Of a stretch of DNA of 64,000 bases, positions 36,563 through 48,554 are shown one piece after another (position 1 is the first letter of the stretch; each line of letters opens with the position of its first letter). The notes below the pieces were generated by a model. It saw only the letters and a program-made list of their open reading frames with translations, did not search any database and was not told the origin of the DNA. The position numbers and the translations under genes are program-made. The stretch is from positions 282,501 to 346,500 of the forward strand of contig JACVVK020000032.1 of NCBI GenBank assembly GCA_018292915.2, written 5' to 3'. Source of the stretch: Batillaria attramentaria (lineage: Eukaryota; Mollusca; Gastropoda; Batillariidae).

Positions 36563-36599
36563 ACTAACTGAACGCGCCTCTGTATTCATAGGGTTGTAG

Positions 36600-36836
36600 G
36601 ATCTTTGCTAGCCGTCACGTCACATGATCTGAATCCATGACGCAATATTGAATAACGCACCCTGACGTGTGCGTGCGTGCCTAGCCGTCACGACCAGCTC
36701 GACCAATCAAAAGCGCCTTTTGCCTCTCTTCTGTTCCCTCGTGTTGAGGCCGCAGTAAACGCTGTTCACTCGCCATTGTCAGTGTGACGCGCAACCGAGC
36801 GACTGTCGGGATAACTACACGTGTGCATTTGATTCT
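36600..36836 (+). promoter_or_regulatory. Promoter and non-coding first exon of claudin-like copy 3
   Basis: Diverged from the copy 1 and 2 blocks but keeps GACCAATCAAAA, CTGTCGGGA, TACACGTGT and the donor TTCT|gtgagtatttt (exon end 36836). It lies 8.8 kb from the first coding exon (acceptor 45660). Confidence 0.45.
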
Positions 36837-37212
36837 GTGAGTATTTTCAAGTGTTCTTAGTGGTACATAATGTTCTGATGTTTGAAACGTGGTGAGGATC
36901 GCGTGGCTAACATGCGGTAAGAGATACAAAACTTCGCGAGGCCGGCGAGCCTCCACTGAGTCGTCCGAACTGGAAAACTGTCACTAGTGACTGCTCTTTG
37001 TTCCTAGACAGGTCCTACTTCTTGCCTAAAACATGGCCAGCTCAGTATAGTAGGAGCGCGGTAAGAACGTGGAAATAACAACACACAAAATGTGAATAAT
37101 AGTAAAAGCAGAGAAAAGCAGAGAATCATTCCCGGGGATGTACGCCGTATGTCTAGAAACATCCCCTATAGTCTTTACCACTCAGATGTACTTGCCTTCT
37201 CTGCGTTGATTC

Positions 37213-37388
37213 GGGGTGCCGGGGTGGTCGAATGGTAGAGCGTTGGACTTCTAATGCTCGGGTCGAGAGTTCGATCCCGACTGGGGCCAAATATTTGTGC
37301 TGGCTTTTTGATCGTTGCCCCGTCTTTGATATCACCCTATGTGGTGGAAAAGGACGTTAACCCCCCCCCCCCCCAACACCCACCCACC
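37213..37388 (+). repeat. tRNA-derived SINE, family 1 (best copy)
   Basis: Head GCCGGGGTGGTCGAATGGT with A-box, GAGAGTTCGATCCC as B-box, CTTCTAA in the anticodon-loop position (resembling an Arg-TCT tRNA), then the body and tail GGACGTTAACCCCCC. The tail is poly-C, not poly-A. Confidence 0.9.
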
Positions 37389-37993
37389 CCACCCTGCGTT
37401 GATTCGATGCCTTTATTCATTTGGCCGCAAGGTCCGGCCCGGCGCGTTTCCGTGCGCCTTGACTTGTGTCATGTTACATGTATACATGTACTCTCCATCG
37501 CACGTGTTTCTCTTTTTGTGTCTGTACATTTGCTTTGGGAAATACATGTATGTACACATGCCTCTCCGCAGTGATGACTGCTCTTTGTTCTTTGTGTTTG
37601 TCAAACACGAAACTTCTTCTTCTGCGGTCGATTTGATTCTTTGCGTTGAGATCTGCAGCCCGGTTGCCATGACGAGTCCCACGGTACACGAAACAAAAAC
37701 AACATAAAGGACACCATAAAGTTGTTTGAACTTGAACCGTATAATTATTTATGATTTATGAATTATACAAGATGGAAAAACGGCTATAAGTCCATCGGCA
37801 AGTTTGATTTTAATATTTGAATTGATTTGATCAGCGATCCAGTCAGTCAGTCAGTCAGTGAGAAGAATCGAAATAGTACTAATGAACACCCCAGCTGAGC
37901 GTTTTCGAGACTTGGTGAGTAGGGTGTGTGCTGTTCAATGCTGTGCGGCGGCTTTGAGCCTTTATACGTGTATTACGTCTAGGGTCAGTCAGT

Positions 37994-38702
37994 AGAGAGA
38001 TTTAGGGCGCCTTCCTCACTGAGGAGAGTAGGCAAATTCAGCCTCTGACGTCATCACATCCTGCATGCTTTGGGGCCACCCGCCAGAGGCTTCCTCTCCG
38101 AAACCATTTTCCCTCAGCGAACTTCGTGAGAATCGCCCATTCTACGAAGCCATTTTCGTAAGTCTTTTTATGTACTCAAACTTGTAGAATGTGTTGTTTG
38201 CGCATTAATTATTGGTCTACTGATGTTTCATTTATGAAGATCCGAAATATTTTATTTTTCGATTTTACTGGGACACCCCACGAGCGCTGTCCTGCCTGCC
38301 AAATCCAATATGGCGGCCACAAAGGTGCGCCTCGCTTGAGATTTTTACAAACATTTTACCAATCGGTTAAATCCTAGAGAGGTCCAAGACTACAAGAATA
38401 GGGGATCGATTTCATTAAAAAATGCGATGTGAGTACATTTTGTGTTCAGCGAAGCCAGATTAATGTAATCAGTGAACGGCTTGTGTTGACAAGTAACCAC
38501 GCTGGCTTTCGTCTGATGAAAGAGACTCGCATCCGATGTACGAGGCTTGACTGGAGTTGTCTCCCTTGTCTCCTTACTCTGCGAAATTCGGTGGCACGCT
38601 AAACGGGTGGCCACTACGAAACCCCCGGGTATTGCGCTGTGATGACGTCAGAGGCTGAATTTGCATACTCTCCTCAGTGAGGAAGGCGCGCTAAGTCTCG
38701 CT
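37994..38702. mobile_element. TIR element, 709 bp, AGT target duplication
   Basis: The ends AGAGAGATTTAGGGCGCC and (complement) AGCGAGACTTAGCGCGCC continue to CTCAGTGAGG and AATTCAGCCTCTGACGTC for about 55 bases. AGT flanks both ends. The copy 1 block at 7018-7030 is the empty site. A 3-bp duplication and an end similar to 22162-22368 suggest PIF/Harbinger. No transposase is seen. Confidence 0.85.
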
Positions 38703-39185
38703 AGTATTGGCGGCAACTTTACCGTCTGACACGATTCATACTACTCATATTCATAATACTCATATAGCCAAAACACACCGTGGCAATTTAAAAAGAAAGG
38801 GTGTTGCTGCTGCAGATGCTTCACTGTTGTTATTGATCGTCCGGGTCAGGGACTAAGCCGAAAAATTTACCTCATCCTTGAGGTAGCCTGCGGGCCGCTG
38901 TCGTGCTGTGCGCCAGAGAGCGTTTTGATTTTTCGGCATCGTCCCAATTACATTGTGACTGTGTCGTTGATCTGTGTTGCACAACAGCTGCTGGTTGGAG
39001 CATCAGATCGGAGTAGTCTAGATTATACGGCTGTGATCTAGCGCTTTTAGCATTAGGTAGGGGGCAGAATCAGTCAAGTCAAGTCAAGTTTATTTTTCCA
39101 GCCCTCTGGGGGTACAGGAAAACAAAAATACAACAAAAACAGAAAACAAACAAGCAAAGAAAAAAAACACCCAACAACAAGAAAA

Positions 39186-39239
<54 letters not shown>

Positions 39240-39307
39240 CCGAACAAAGCAAAATCAGGGGGGGAAAAAGCATACAAACACCCGCTCGCACATACGTTCT
39301 GGCTGCA

Positions 39308-41933
39308 TATGATGCTGTGCCAAAAGTTCATCAGCGGTACACTGTGTACATTTGAAATGTCATTAAACCTATTTTTCTGCACATTTCAACATAATTTTGG
39401 GTTTCTTATAAAGATATCTGGCTAAGGAAATAGCTGAGATAAATTGGTCTTGTTTGAACCAACAGAAGTGATGTTATTTTGCCATAGAAACAGTTTTGGG
39501 GGCCTAAAAATCGGGGTCAAAATGGTGACTTGACAGGGCGACCATAGGATTTCATCTCACTCCTTCCAATGCATAAAACCACGCCAACTAGGCTTTGTGT
39601 TTGCATTAAACACAAACAAATCTGTGTTTTTCGGTATATTATGATGCGTGTTTTCGCGTTTGTACGAGAAAAAAGTCCCCGCGAAGTTCCGCTTGCCGCT
39701 CGTCACAGATTTTGTCTTGCCCGGGTAATCACATTCTCGCGTCACCGAGACTTCGCGAGACCCTCATTTGCATACTATTTATGGTGGCAGCCTCGTTTTG
39801 GACATCAGATTTGAGATGGAGGCTAGCGAGGTCCACTTTGCCAGCATTTGAAGCCAGTAGAGCGAATACAAAGCACACGCGGTTTTCTTTTGTCCCATTG
39901 TGACAAGCGTGCATTTTGAAAAAGTGAGGACTCTACAAATGAAATACTCTGTTTATGGCCGATTTTTTAAAGACCGAGGTATCGTTTACAAAACGAGACC
40001 GCATGGTGACAACAAAGATGGCGTCGTCTGCGCGTGAAGGTAAGTTTCAATTTTTTGTCCCCCAATTTTGAACGGGTGAGAGATGTGACAAGTGACTCAA
40101 GCATGACGAGCAACAGCATAATCAAGTAGTTTTACGCACGAACGTATCGTAATAATGGGCGTCTTTTGCAGTTTCCAAATACAATGAGTGAAAGTAATAT
40201 TATTCGTTTGCCCGTACTTTCGATTTTCAAGCTCTGAGCAGTTATTCGCGGAAAAAAGTTTCCGAGGGACATTGTAGATACTTGGTCCAGCGTGACGAGG
40301 CACATGGTGGTTAGAATTTCTTCTGACAGTCAAAATCCCACTTCACTCGAACTTGCTGTGCTTTGATCAGAGGTACAAAAGAGTAACAAACATTGTTTCA
40401 GGAACAACACTCCGATTCTTTTTCTTCGTAGTGTCTTTCTTTGTGTTGCACATCACCATTTCTACTAGGGACACTGTAGAAGTATGGTTAGCTTGGTCCA
40501 ACGTGGTGAGGTACATGGTAGTGAGAATTCTTTTGAATATTCAAAATCCCACTTCTGTAAATTGCTGTAACTTGACCAGAGGTATTAAAGAATGACTGAA
40601 ATATTGTTCTGGGGACAGCGCTCCCATTCTTTCTCTTTGAGTTTGAATTGGTTTTTCACGGCCTGCACCAGTAACACCAAAGACAAAGCAGAAGCATGTC
40701 AAAACCAAACTGGCTTATAAACCTATTCTGTTTATTATGAAATGTAAGGAATGTGGAGTGAAAAAACTGAGTATGAGATTCCCAGTCCAAAGTAGCTATT
40801 CTTTATCATAAGTTTATCTGGTGGTAAATTTCAGGTCTTCGTGTACGTTTGAGCAAAGAAGCGACAGTTGATATAAAAAAAAGAAAAAGCAATGCCCAGT
40901 CTGGATATAAATGTTTGCTGGTAAAAATATAGTTTGTTAACTTAAAACAAATGTCATTAATTATCCTTTTAGGCAGTCACTTGCCTCAGTTTTTGGTTTG
41001 TCACATGTGCACATATATTGTATGAAATTTTATTTTCAGGTCGCCTCCATTTGCCCCGAAAATGAGATGGGCCTTGTGATCTTTTGGATGGGGCAAGGAC
41101 ATTTCTGGTTCTGATCATCCAGGCCAGAAGAGTCATGGGAGCCAGTGGCATTTTTCCTACGAATTGCCAGAGCTGTGTTTGCAAGAAACACTGTCGACAC
41201 AGCACATGCAGCTGTACAGCGTCTGCCGCTAATTTCTGTGATATTAACTGTGATATTACTGAGATAAAGACAAATGTTTGGAAGTGAGAACTATAGTTGT
41301 GGTTTCTTTTCTTACGTGTTGTACAAATGTGTTTGTTAGCAGTGTTGTTTCCGAAAAAGAACAGCTCTCCCTAGTAATTTGTCCTGGACATGACTTGCGA
41401 CATGCCACACATTAGTATGCTGGTCTATGGAAATATGGCTTCTCACTGACTTGTAACTGTGTTTACATACAAATACTGCAACTAAACATAGCATAACAAC
41501 ACCCCCCAAGTACTACCCGCTAGTTCTCCGGCTTTAAGAGAGAAAGTTCAGTCCACGGAAATGTCGCTCATCACACAAGACAAAATGTGTCATTTGTAAT
41601 TGCACATGAAACAGTATTCAAAGCTTCCAAACCCATTTCTATCTTTCTTACCCAGGTTCCATTACATTTCCATGCAGAATTTTGTTTGTCAATGAATTTA
41701 TTTTAGAGGTATACATAAATATACTTTGTCCCATGCGACACGTGACACACAGTGTGCACTTCATTAAAACATGATTTTTGCAAACACCACAACTTCAACT
41801 ATCTTTTGAAATATATATTTCAGTAGAGGAAAGAAGCCTTCATAAAATCATGAAAAAGTTTAACTGAAAACCAAGATCTGATTTTTGTGTAGCTGGTCCA
41901 CTTTTGGGTGTGAACTTTTGGCACAGCATCATA
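39308..41933. mobile_element. 2.6-kb TIR element with 22-bp perfect ends
   Basis: 39308-39329 (TATGATGCTGTGCCAAAAGT...) is the exact inverted repeat of 41912-41933. Copy 1 lacks it (compare 7623-7640). TA is the likely duplicated target. Inside are two ~150-bp direct repeats (about 40280-40430 and 40486-40640, each with TTGGTCCAACGTGGTGAGG-like text) and a possible spliced frame. No transposase recognised. Confidence 0.8.
40018..41114 (+). other. Possible spliced small gene inside the TIR element
   Basis: ATGGCGTCGTCTGCGCGTG ends at a good donor (40039|gtaag). Exon 40835-40920 (acceptor ttcag, donor gtaaaa) and exon 41040-41114 (acceptor ttttcag) keep one frame, MASSAREGLRVRLSKEA..., of 60 residues. 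A different frame of the last exon encodes a Cys-rich run (NCQSCVCKKHCRHSTCSC). It may be captured host exons or a decayed transposase tail with a zinc-binding end. Confidence 0.3.
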
Positions 41934-41944
41934 TATATATGTAA

Positions 41945-42664
41945 GGTAGCATAGTGTGTGTGTGTGTGTGCTCTTGTTTGCTTGCTTGCCTGCCTGCCTG
42001 TTTGTGTGAATATTCGGGGGGGGGGGGTGTCTGTGTGTGAGCCAGTACACATGTGTATGTAAACTCAGTAGTGCTTGTGTGGGTGAGTGAGAGCTCAGTG
42101 TGCAACAGACCATAAACAACAGTTACTGGTTGACCAATCGGAGTAAGATGTAGTTGAAATTGTAGTCAGAATTCTCCAGCTAGCCACATTTGCTTGAGAA
42201 CTTGACTGAATGATGTTGCTCACATCTTTCACTCCAGGTATGTGTATGCTGAGTTTTATATAGGCAGTGATAGACTAGTTGTAATTGAAGATTTCAGTAA
42301 TACCTGTGATAGTCTGTTTTTCCTTCTATGCATGTAGTTCCTTCTTCTGTCTATCTTTCTAAGCACTGAGCCCTGTGATAGTGTTTATAATGTTTTCAGT
42401 CACATAGGTCAGCGGGTTCTATGTTTAGTCTGGAATTAGGGTTGTGCTCTCTCTCTCTCTCTTTTCTTCTTCTTCTTATTCTCCAGCTAGCCACATTTGC
42501 TTGAGAACTTGACTGAATGATGTTGCTCACATCTTTCACTCCAGTCTGTTCACTTCAGGAATAAAGAGCTGCTGTATTATACACTTCAACCTGGTGTTGC
42601 CTGGTGATCATTCCCCTCACCCGAGGTCATACGAACCCTGCGTACATCACGCAACCCCCCATCA
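41945..42664 (+). repeat. Second insertion beside the TIR element, possible solo LTR
   Basis: Absent from the copy 1 block. It contains a 66-bp direct repeat (42172-42237 and 42479-42544, from TTCTCCAGCTAGCCACATTT), and near its right end AATAAAGAGCTGCTGTATT followed by CCTGGTGTTGCCTGGTGATC. The latter looks like an LTR poly(A) region, but no clear TG...CA ends were fixed. Confidence 0.35.
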
Positions 42665-42741
42665 ACTTTACATACATTCACATAAGTACTCGCTCGGGTC
42701 ATAGTGCATACTTACATACACGCATACGTACACACCAGTGT

Positions 42742-42807
<66 letters not shown>

Positions 42808-44499
42808 AGTCGTACATTCATACGTGTGCATACGCTCGAATATAAGTAACAAAACGTACGCAGACACACCCTGATGCGCATGTAGACGTATGTATACACA
42901 GAACCTTCAAATACTTATGCATATCTACTAAACCGTTGTGTAAACGCTGCTGCACCGCCTCGCGGTGTGATTCGTGTTTGATACGAAAGGACTATGGACA
43001 CGCACTCAGTTACAGTTGCATACTGCACTGCCAGCCTTGAACTTCAGCACGATGAAGCAAGTGTCAGCGTACAGTAGTACATGCTCTCAGCATACGTTAC
43101 TGGTTTTCCGACAGCCTAGAGTTATTTATTGCTATGCAGGAGGAAAGGGGGGGGGGGGGGGGGGGGGGCAGTGATGTTGACAGGATTTTTTTTTTCTTCG
43201 GCGATTTAGCCGAAACAGCCATGGAAGTTTCGGCTTTTTACAGAAAGTTTCGGCTGTCTCTGCCGAAGCAGTTTCACCAATTCTTCGACTAGATTCCCTA
43301 CTGTTACGTGCTCCCTCCACCTCCATGAATTAAAGAAGTTCTGTAAAGCTGCGTTTTCTTGGAAATTAGTCCAGCCAGCACAGGAATCTCGCAGAAACGG
43401 ATATAATCGAGCCGATTCACTCGTGAAATCTTCGGCTTGGCCAGCCGACATGACAGACAAATTTATGATTATCGGCTTTAAAAAAAAAATCGGCTTTTAG
43501 CCGAGATCCGACCCCAAACGACATCCCTTGGGGGGGGGGGGGGGGGGGGGCATGCAAATTCATTTACAAGCTACAGAACACAAACAAACCCGGGGCATGT
43601 AGTAAGAACTATGCTAAATATAGTACAAAATATTTGCCCCGTTTTAAAGTTGTGTGCAGAATTTTTAAAAGGGGCAATCTGGGGCTTTTTGCTGGCTTTG
43701 TAAATAAGTTTCATGCCAGGCTGGCTTGTGGACTATTTGTATTCATGCGCGACTGGCACAAAAGCTAGCAGACGACAGAGGAGGGAGGGGGGGGGGGTGT
43801 GGTCGTTGCTAACATTGCAAAACTTGAAACCCGGAATATTGGAATTTGTTGACATTTACTCTACACAGGAGTCTTTTCAGTGCTGTTGGATTTGTGTGAT
43901 TTTGTTTATTTATAATTATTTATTTATTTATTTATTTAATTTTTTTTTTTTTTTTGGGGGGGGGGGGGGTGAATTTGAAAGCATTTCTAGGTCGTCATGG
44001 ACTCATACGCGACGTTAAGCCGGTTTAATAGGAATATATATAGCGTTTCCTTGAAATGTGAATTAGTGTCACGTAGCCTAAACCCGCTAGAGTAGATGTG
44101 GATGTGTGGTCCTTGAGTTTTGCATTTGACTTATGTGATGCGATGAGAGGCAGAGGCATTGTGCTTTTTGAGACTTTGGAACTTTGCCCACATAGATAAG
44201 ATTAGTCATTCACTGAATACACAACGCGCACACTGAGTGCAGTGCAGAAGACCAGGAAGAAACCGAAAGTGACCTATGCACATGGTAATGGGTTTTACCA
44301 CAGACGCTAGGCTCGACCCCGCCAGTCGCAAGCCGGATGCGTACTCCTTGGTTTTGCCTCCGGTGGACGTAGTAATCTGGTTCTTGAGAAATTGTATCGG
44401 TCGGCGGTGATTCGTGGAATTACTATCAGTGTCATCAGTCCATATCAGTCATTGGCTGTTTGAGGAAGATCTAGCAACAAGAAAATTTATTCAGTTCTC

Positions 44500-44542
<43 letters not shown>

Positions 44543-44905
44543 AACATTTGCTATTTAACAGATTAGTCTTCATGCGTAAAATCACCCTCTCGGAAGCACC
44601 GGCCTATCTTCCTCATTTATTCAAACAAACACACAAGCCATACGGAACACTGAGGAATGACCTACTTGTACCAAAGCCGCGTATAGATATATATATATAT
44701 TCAAGTCATCCCTGTCGTACTCAGGCGCAACACATTGCACTGCCAAAACATATAAAGTCAGCCCCTACCCTCGGAACTTTCAAGACCCGGCTAGTAGCTT
44801 ATCTTAAAAAGACCTAAAATGTGTGCCTTGCCTCTGCTCCGAGAGCTGTTCATTTCTCCTTTTTATCCTTCCTTTATTTTATTATTATCATTATGCTTTC
44901 TATAA
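42665..44905 (+). repeat. Duplicated block matching 7640-9725
   Basis: Colinear with the copy 1 leader intron, including (AC)n, G runs at 43147-43169 and 43531-43550, (CT)n at 44502-44540 and the LINE relic. Confidence 0.85.
44548..44817 (+). pseudogene. LINE ORF C-terminal relic (second copy)
   Basis: Same as 9391-9642. Here the frame is interrupted by an (AT)n run after PRIDIY but preserves the final motif FKTRLVAYLKKT, which is typical for the end of LINE ORF2 products. Confidence 0.6.
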
Positions 44906-44999
44906 CGGCAGTGCGAGTTGACTCATTAAAGAGTGACCATGGCGGAGGGACCCGTGTCGTTGAGAAAAAAGAGAAAGTATCCAAATCGTTGGCAAGACA

Positions 45000-45054
<55 letters not shown>

Positions 45055-45275
45055 CTTGTCAATTTTTTCGGCGTTACTTGCATTCCGATTTTGAGGTTTG
45101 AGGGCCAATTCAGTTTCAGGACTGCTGCGGTCTGCTGTCTTGCCGTCCCCGCCCCCCCCCCCCCCCCCCCCCCCCCCCGCTTGTCAATTTTTTTCTGGCT
45201 TTCCTTCTACGCAAGCCGGCTCCAGACCCCCGGGAAAATCTCCTCTGCTTTCTTAAAAGTTGTTGTCATCCCTGA
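44906..45275 (-). mobile_element. Non-coding element with long poly-C tracts, starting CAGGGATGACAAC on -
   Basis: Replaces 9730-10385 of the copy 1 block. Read on -, the right edge starts CAGGGATGACAACAAC and runs AGAGGAGATTTTCCCGGGGG; the same sequence occurs on + at 58692-58862 in a NUF2 intron. C runs of about 50 (45003-45053) and 29 (45150-45178) bases lie inside. Confidence 0.6.
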
Positions 45276-45377
45276 TTGTAGTCTCTCATTTTTTGTAGCA
45301 ACGGCTGGTTGAAAATTAATCATTGTTTGGTTAAATCACTTCCGTTGGAAAATAAAGTTCGTTCGTTCGTTCGTTCG

Positions 45378-45409
<32 letters not shown>

Positions 45410-45683
45410 GATTTTTCAAACACACGGTGGCCCGAACTACAGTTACATCCGCGCTGTGACAGGGATGTTTGTTAAGTGGTCATAATTAGTGCGCACTATA
45501 CAATGATTAATTAGCAAGTAGTAACTGGGGCAGAATGCGATCACTCTTCCCATACTATTACAGGCACAGTTCTCTCCCTTGCACCGTCCACTTACCTATT
45601 CGCTCCCTATATAATTATACAAAATGATTATGCAATTTTACTGTTTTTTGCCACCACAGATCAATAACGAGAGTCATTTCAAG

Positions 45684-47199
45684 ATGGCAGGGAGCTTCAG
45701 CACGGCCCAGAAACTGTCTCTGGCCGGGATGTTCATCGGCTCCATGTTATGCTTCGTCGGGCTGGGCGCCCCCTACTGGCTGGTGTCGCACATTCAGATT
45801 GAAGGGCTGGGTGTCCCGGACGAGCTAGTGGGCGGTAGTGTCGGCGTCTTCATGGTCTGTCTGCAAGCGCTCGGCGAGGAGGAATGTCTCATGATTGACA
45901 TGAACGATGACATTCGTGAGTATTTGAGTAAAGATTTTTCGGCAGCTTCCAGCTTGCAGGTTGGAATAATACCAATATTAATAACAATAATAAATGATAA
46001 TAATATTGATGATGATAATGATGATGAAAACAACATTAACCACACCAACACCGCCACCATCATTAGCAACAAAAACAATAATGATAATACATGTAATAAT
46101 AATCACACCAACACCATCACTACCAACAACAATAATAATAACAACCGTATAAACACCAACACCACCACATCAACAACAACAAAAATGATAATAATAAAAT
46201 TAACCACACCACCACCATCACCACCACCAAGTTGGCATTTAATCCCCGTTGCTTTTTTCAAAGCGTCGCGAGCTCCAACTGATCTTTCAAGTTTGTCAGG
46301 TACTCTAACTCTGCTATTTATTATCTGCAGAGTGGCTGTACGTGCCGAGAATTTGCGGCAGCGCATGCGTGTTGGTGGGCGGGATCTGTGGACTGGTTGC
46401 CCTGTGTCTGGCATGTTGTGGGCGGGGCTCTCGTTTCCTGCCCCTCGGGGTCGTCTGCTTTCTGGCAGGTGAGTGGTCCGGCTTCCGCATAAAAGTATTT
46501 TAATGAAACTATTAGAAGAAAGTTGAGGCTTCCGCATCAGTGGTATTTCCATTGCACCGAGGAATTGTATCCTTCGACTGTGTAACTGGATCTGTTTGTG
46601 GACCAGGTCCATCACAGTCAAGGATACATCAAATGAGAGGCTCCCCAGTCTGACTGGGCTGAATTAATTTACGTCTGCGTGGATTTGAATTTAGTGCAGT
46701 GGGAGTGTTTCACTTTGATGATGCTCGTATTTTCTGCAGTGAGAGCTGTCAAGGAACCATTGACTGAGTTGCCTGCATTATGCACAGTCGCAGGAATCGC
46801 GGTTTTAAAACTGAAACACAAGGTGTACGGTTGTTGTTGTTGTTGCAAAACTTTAAGTGAGATCTTTGTTTTGCAGCCGCTGCCGGTGCAGTAGCTCCAG
46901 CCGTCTTCGCCCACAACATGGACGTGTTCACAACCACCGTGATGAACGTGCACGTGGCCTCGTACGGCTGGGCCTTCTACCTGTACTGTAGCGGGGTCGG
47001 CCTGCTGGGTCTCACCTCCATCATGGCCTGCTTCTCGGCTCCGGAGAACCCCATCGGCGGCATGGTGCTTGGTCATCCCGGGCCGGCGGCGGTCATCGTG
47101 ACCCAGACCGGCGCGCACCCGTACCTCCCTATGCAGGAACCTGGAGCACTGGCTCAAGTGCCTGGTGTTGCTGTGGTCAACACCCAGAATGGCTATTAA
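45684..47199 (+). CDS. Claudin-like four-helix membrane protein, copy 3
   Basis: Exons 45684-45915, 46331-46468 and 46877-47199; 230 residues, intact. It differs from copy 1 by scattered substitutions (for example SHIQIEG for SDIQIEG, PDEL for PDKL, FMVCLQALGEEECLM for FMACLQALGEKECRM, YVPRICG for YVTRICG, LPMQ for LPLQ). The claudin-type loop pattern (W, GVFMVC, eight residues, C) and four membrane helices are retained. It has the same splice phases as copies 1 and 2. It is the last member visible; downstream homology stops at about 47480 in an (AC)n array. Confidence 0.8.
45975..46235 (+). repeat. Trinucleotide-rich array in coding intron 1 of copy 3
   Basis: AAT/AAC/ACC units homologous to 11070-11335. 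Confidence 0.85.
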
Positions 47200-47471
47200 G
47201 CGGTCGTCTTAATTGTCTTGCATGCAGTGCGTGTCGTTTGTGAATTTCTTCTCTTTTTTTTCGCCTGCTCTTTGGAAGTTTGAAGATCCATTCAGAACGT
47301 TTAAAGTGAATCTCACACTGACTATGCAGTTCGTGGCAGGGGTTTTTTATGTTTTTCGTGGATTTTTTTTTGGGGGTATGTCTAAATTTTGTCGTCACGA
47401 ATGACGAATTAAGTACCAGTTTTACTTTGGCACAAAACGCTTGGGGGAGATGAGCAGACGCACGCATGCAC

Positions 47472-47549
<78 letters not shown>

Positions 47550-47926
47550 GGAGGAAAAAGGCCCACTCTGGGTTACTTGCCATTTTACGTGAAAATGGGT
47601 TCTACCCCTTAATATTAAGTTACGCTCATATAAATACTTGTGAAGATACTACTGCCTTCATTAAGTGCCCCAAGAACAGAAAAACACGAAGAAAATAATT
47701 AAGTGTGTTGTAACAGCATGGCAAAAAAAATGGGTTGTATTTGAAAATTGGGTGCTTCTATTAATAGAAGTGTGTGTTGTACATGCCTGTGTCATGGAAA
47801 ACGGGTGAGTGTATAAACTGGGTGCCCAACTCAAAAAACTTTTTTTTGGTCTCTAGTATGTTTTTGTTAAGCATTAAAAAGCCAGCAGTCAACCAGCTCT
47901 GCTCAATATTTTATTCTTGAAAAGGC

Positions 47927-47976
<50 letters not shown>

Positions 47977-48300
47977 TTTTAATGTGTGTGCATGTCTGGT
48001 CATGTGGAAGGTACAGGTATGTTGCTTTCTTGCATCTTGATTTTTTTACAATCAAGTCTATGTTTTGGTCTGCAGTTTTCCCTCCCTCCCTCTGCAGCTG
48101 TCTGTACATGTGTGCATACAGGATGGACTGACACATGTGTCAAATGTGATGTTCTGTGTTTGCATTGTGTTGGAATTGCATTCAAAATACTGAGTGAAAG
48201 TTTCCACATGCTTAAGTTTTCAAACTTGTATTCTAACAATCACATTTACAGACGGAACCAGACAGGAAAAATATAACTTTGCAGGACAAAGACACACTTC
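47200..48300. other. End of the claudin cluster; no gene seen
   Basis: Copy 3 3' region to about 47475, (AC)n 47476-47547, unique sequence, and (GT)n 47929-47974. No coding frame is credible. Confidence 0.5.
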
Positions 48301-48316
48301 AATGAAACTCTCTCAC

Positions 48317-48322
48317 TTTATT
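48317..48322 (-). terminator. Poly(A) signal of the tyrosine-recombinase gene
   Basis: AATAAA on the - strand, about 0.9 kb beyond the last coding position of the gene ending near 49234. It lies downstream of both copies of the duplicated gene end. Confidence 0.45.
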
Positions 48323-48554
48323 TAGGAACCACAACAGTATGAGCAGAGTGGGATAAGAGTCCCATAAAAAAAAATCATCTGCAGACATTACATGACCTTC
48401 ATCAACAACTTTCTCCTGCCTATTGTGATCACCAACTACCATCTCTATCTCTGAACACCAACCCCAAAACAAAATAAAATTTTTAAAAATCGCTGCCTGC
48501 CTCTAAAAAGTCATGGCAGAACTGAAAGAACCATGTCAGATTCATAAGTAACTG

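Larger units (their letters stand above)
30849..36564. mobile_element. PIF/Harbinger transposon with both characteristic genes, right end rearranged
   Basis: Flanked by TAA (30846-30848 and 36565-36567), the typical 3-bp duplication of this superfamily. The left end begins GGCCCGATGCACACG and is followed by GC-rich subterminal repeats of TGACGCC/GGCGTCA. It encodes a MADF-type DNA-binding protein on + and a HARBI1-like DDE nuclease on -, the two proteins this group needs. The right terminus (ending GGTAAGACAC) does not mirror the left end, and the right third holds a SINE and a duplicated ~95-bp piece, so the right TIR and the first transposase exon seem lost. Confidence 0.8.
30198..36582. 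mobile_element. TIR element C with small ORF, split by a PIF/Harbinger element
   Basis: Left terminus GAGGTGCGTTCAGTTGAGG at 30198. The right end AACTGAACGCGCCTC sits at 36567-36581, displaced by the 5.7-kb insertion 30849-36564. Joining ...GCCGCTAA (30848) to CTGAACGCGCCTC (36568) recreates the sequence of element B. Confidence 0.75.
36837..45659 (+). other. Proposed first intron of copy 3
   Basis: Holds a SINE, the duplicated block and two or three insertions listed separately. Stretches 36837-37212 and 37389-37705 show no recognisable gene. Confidence 0.4.
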
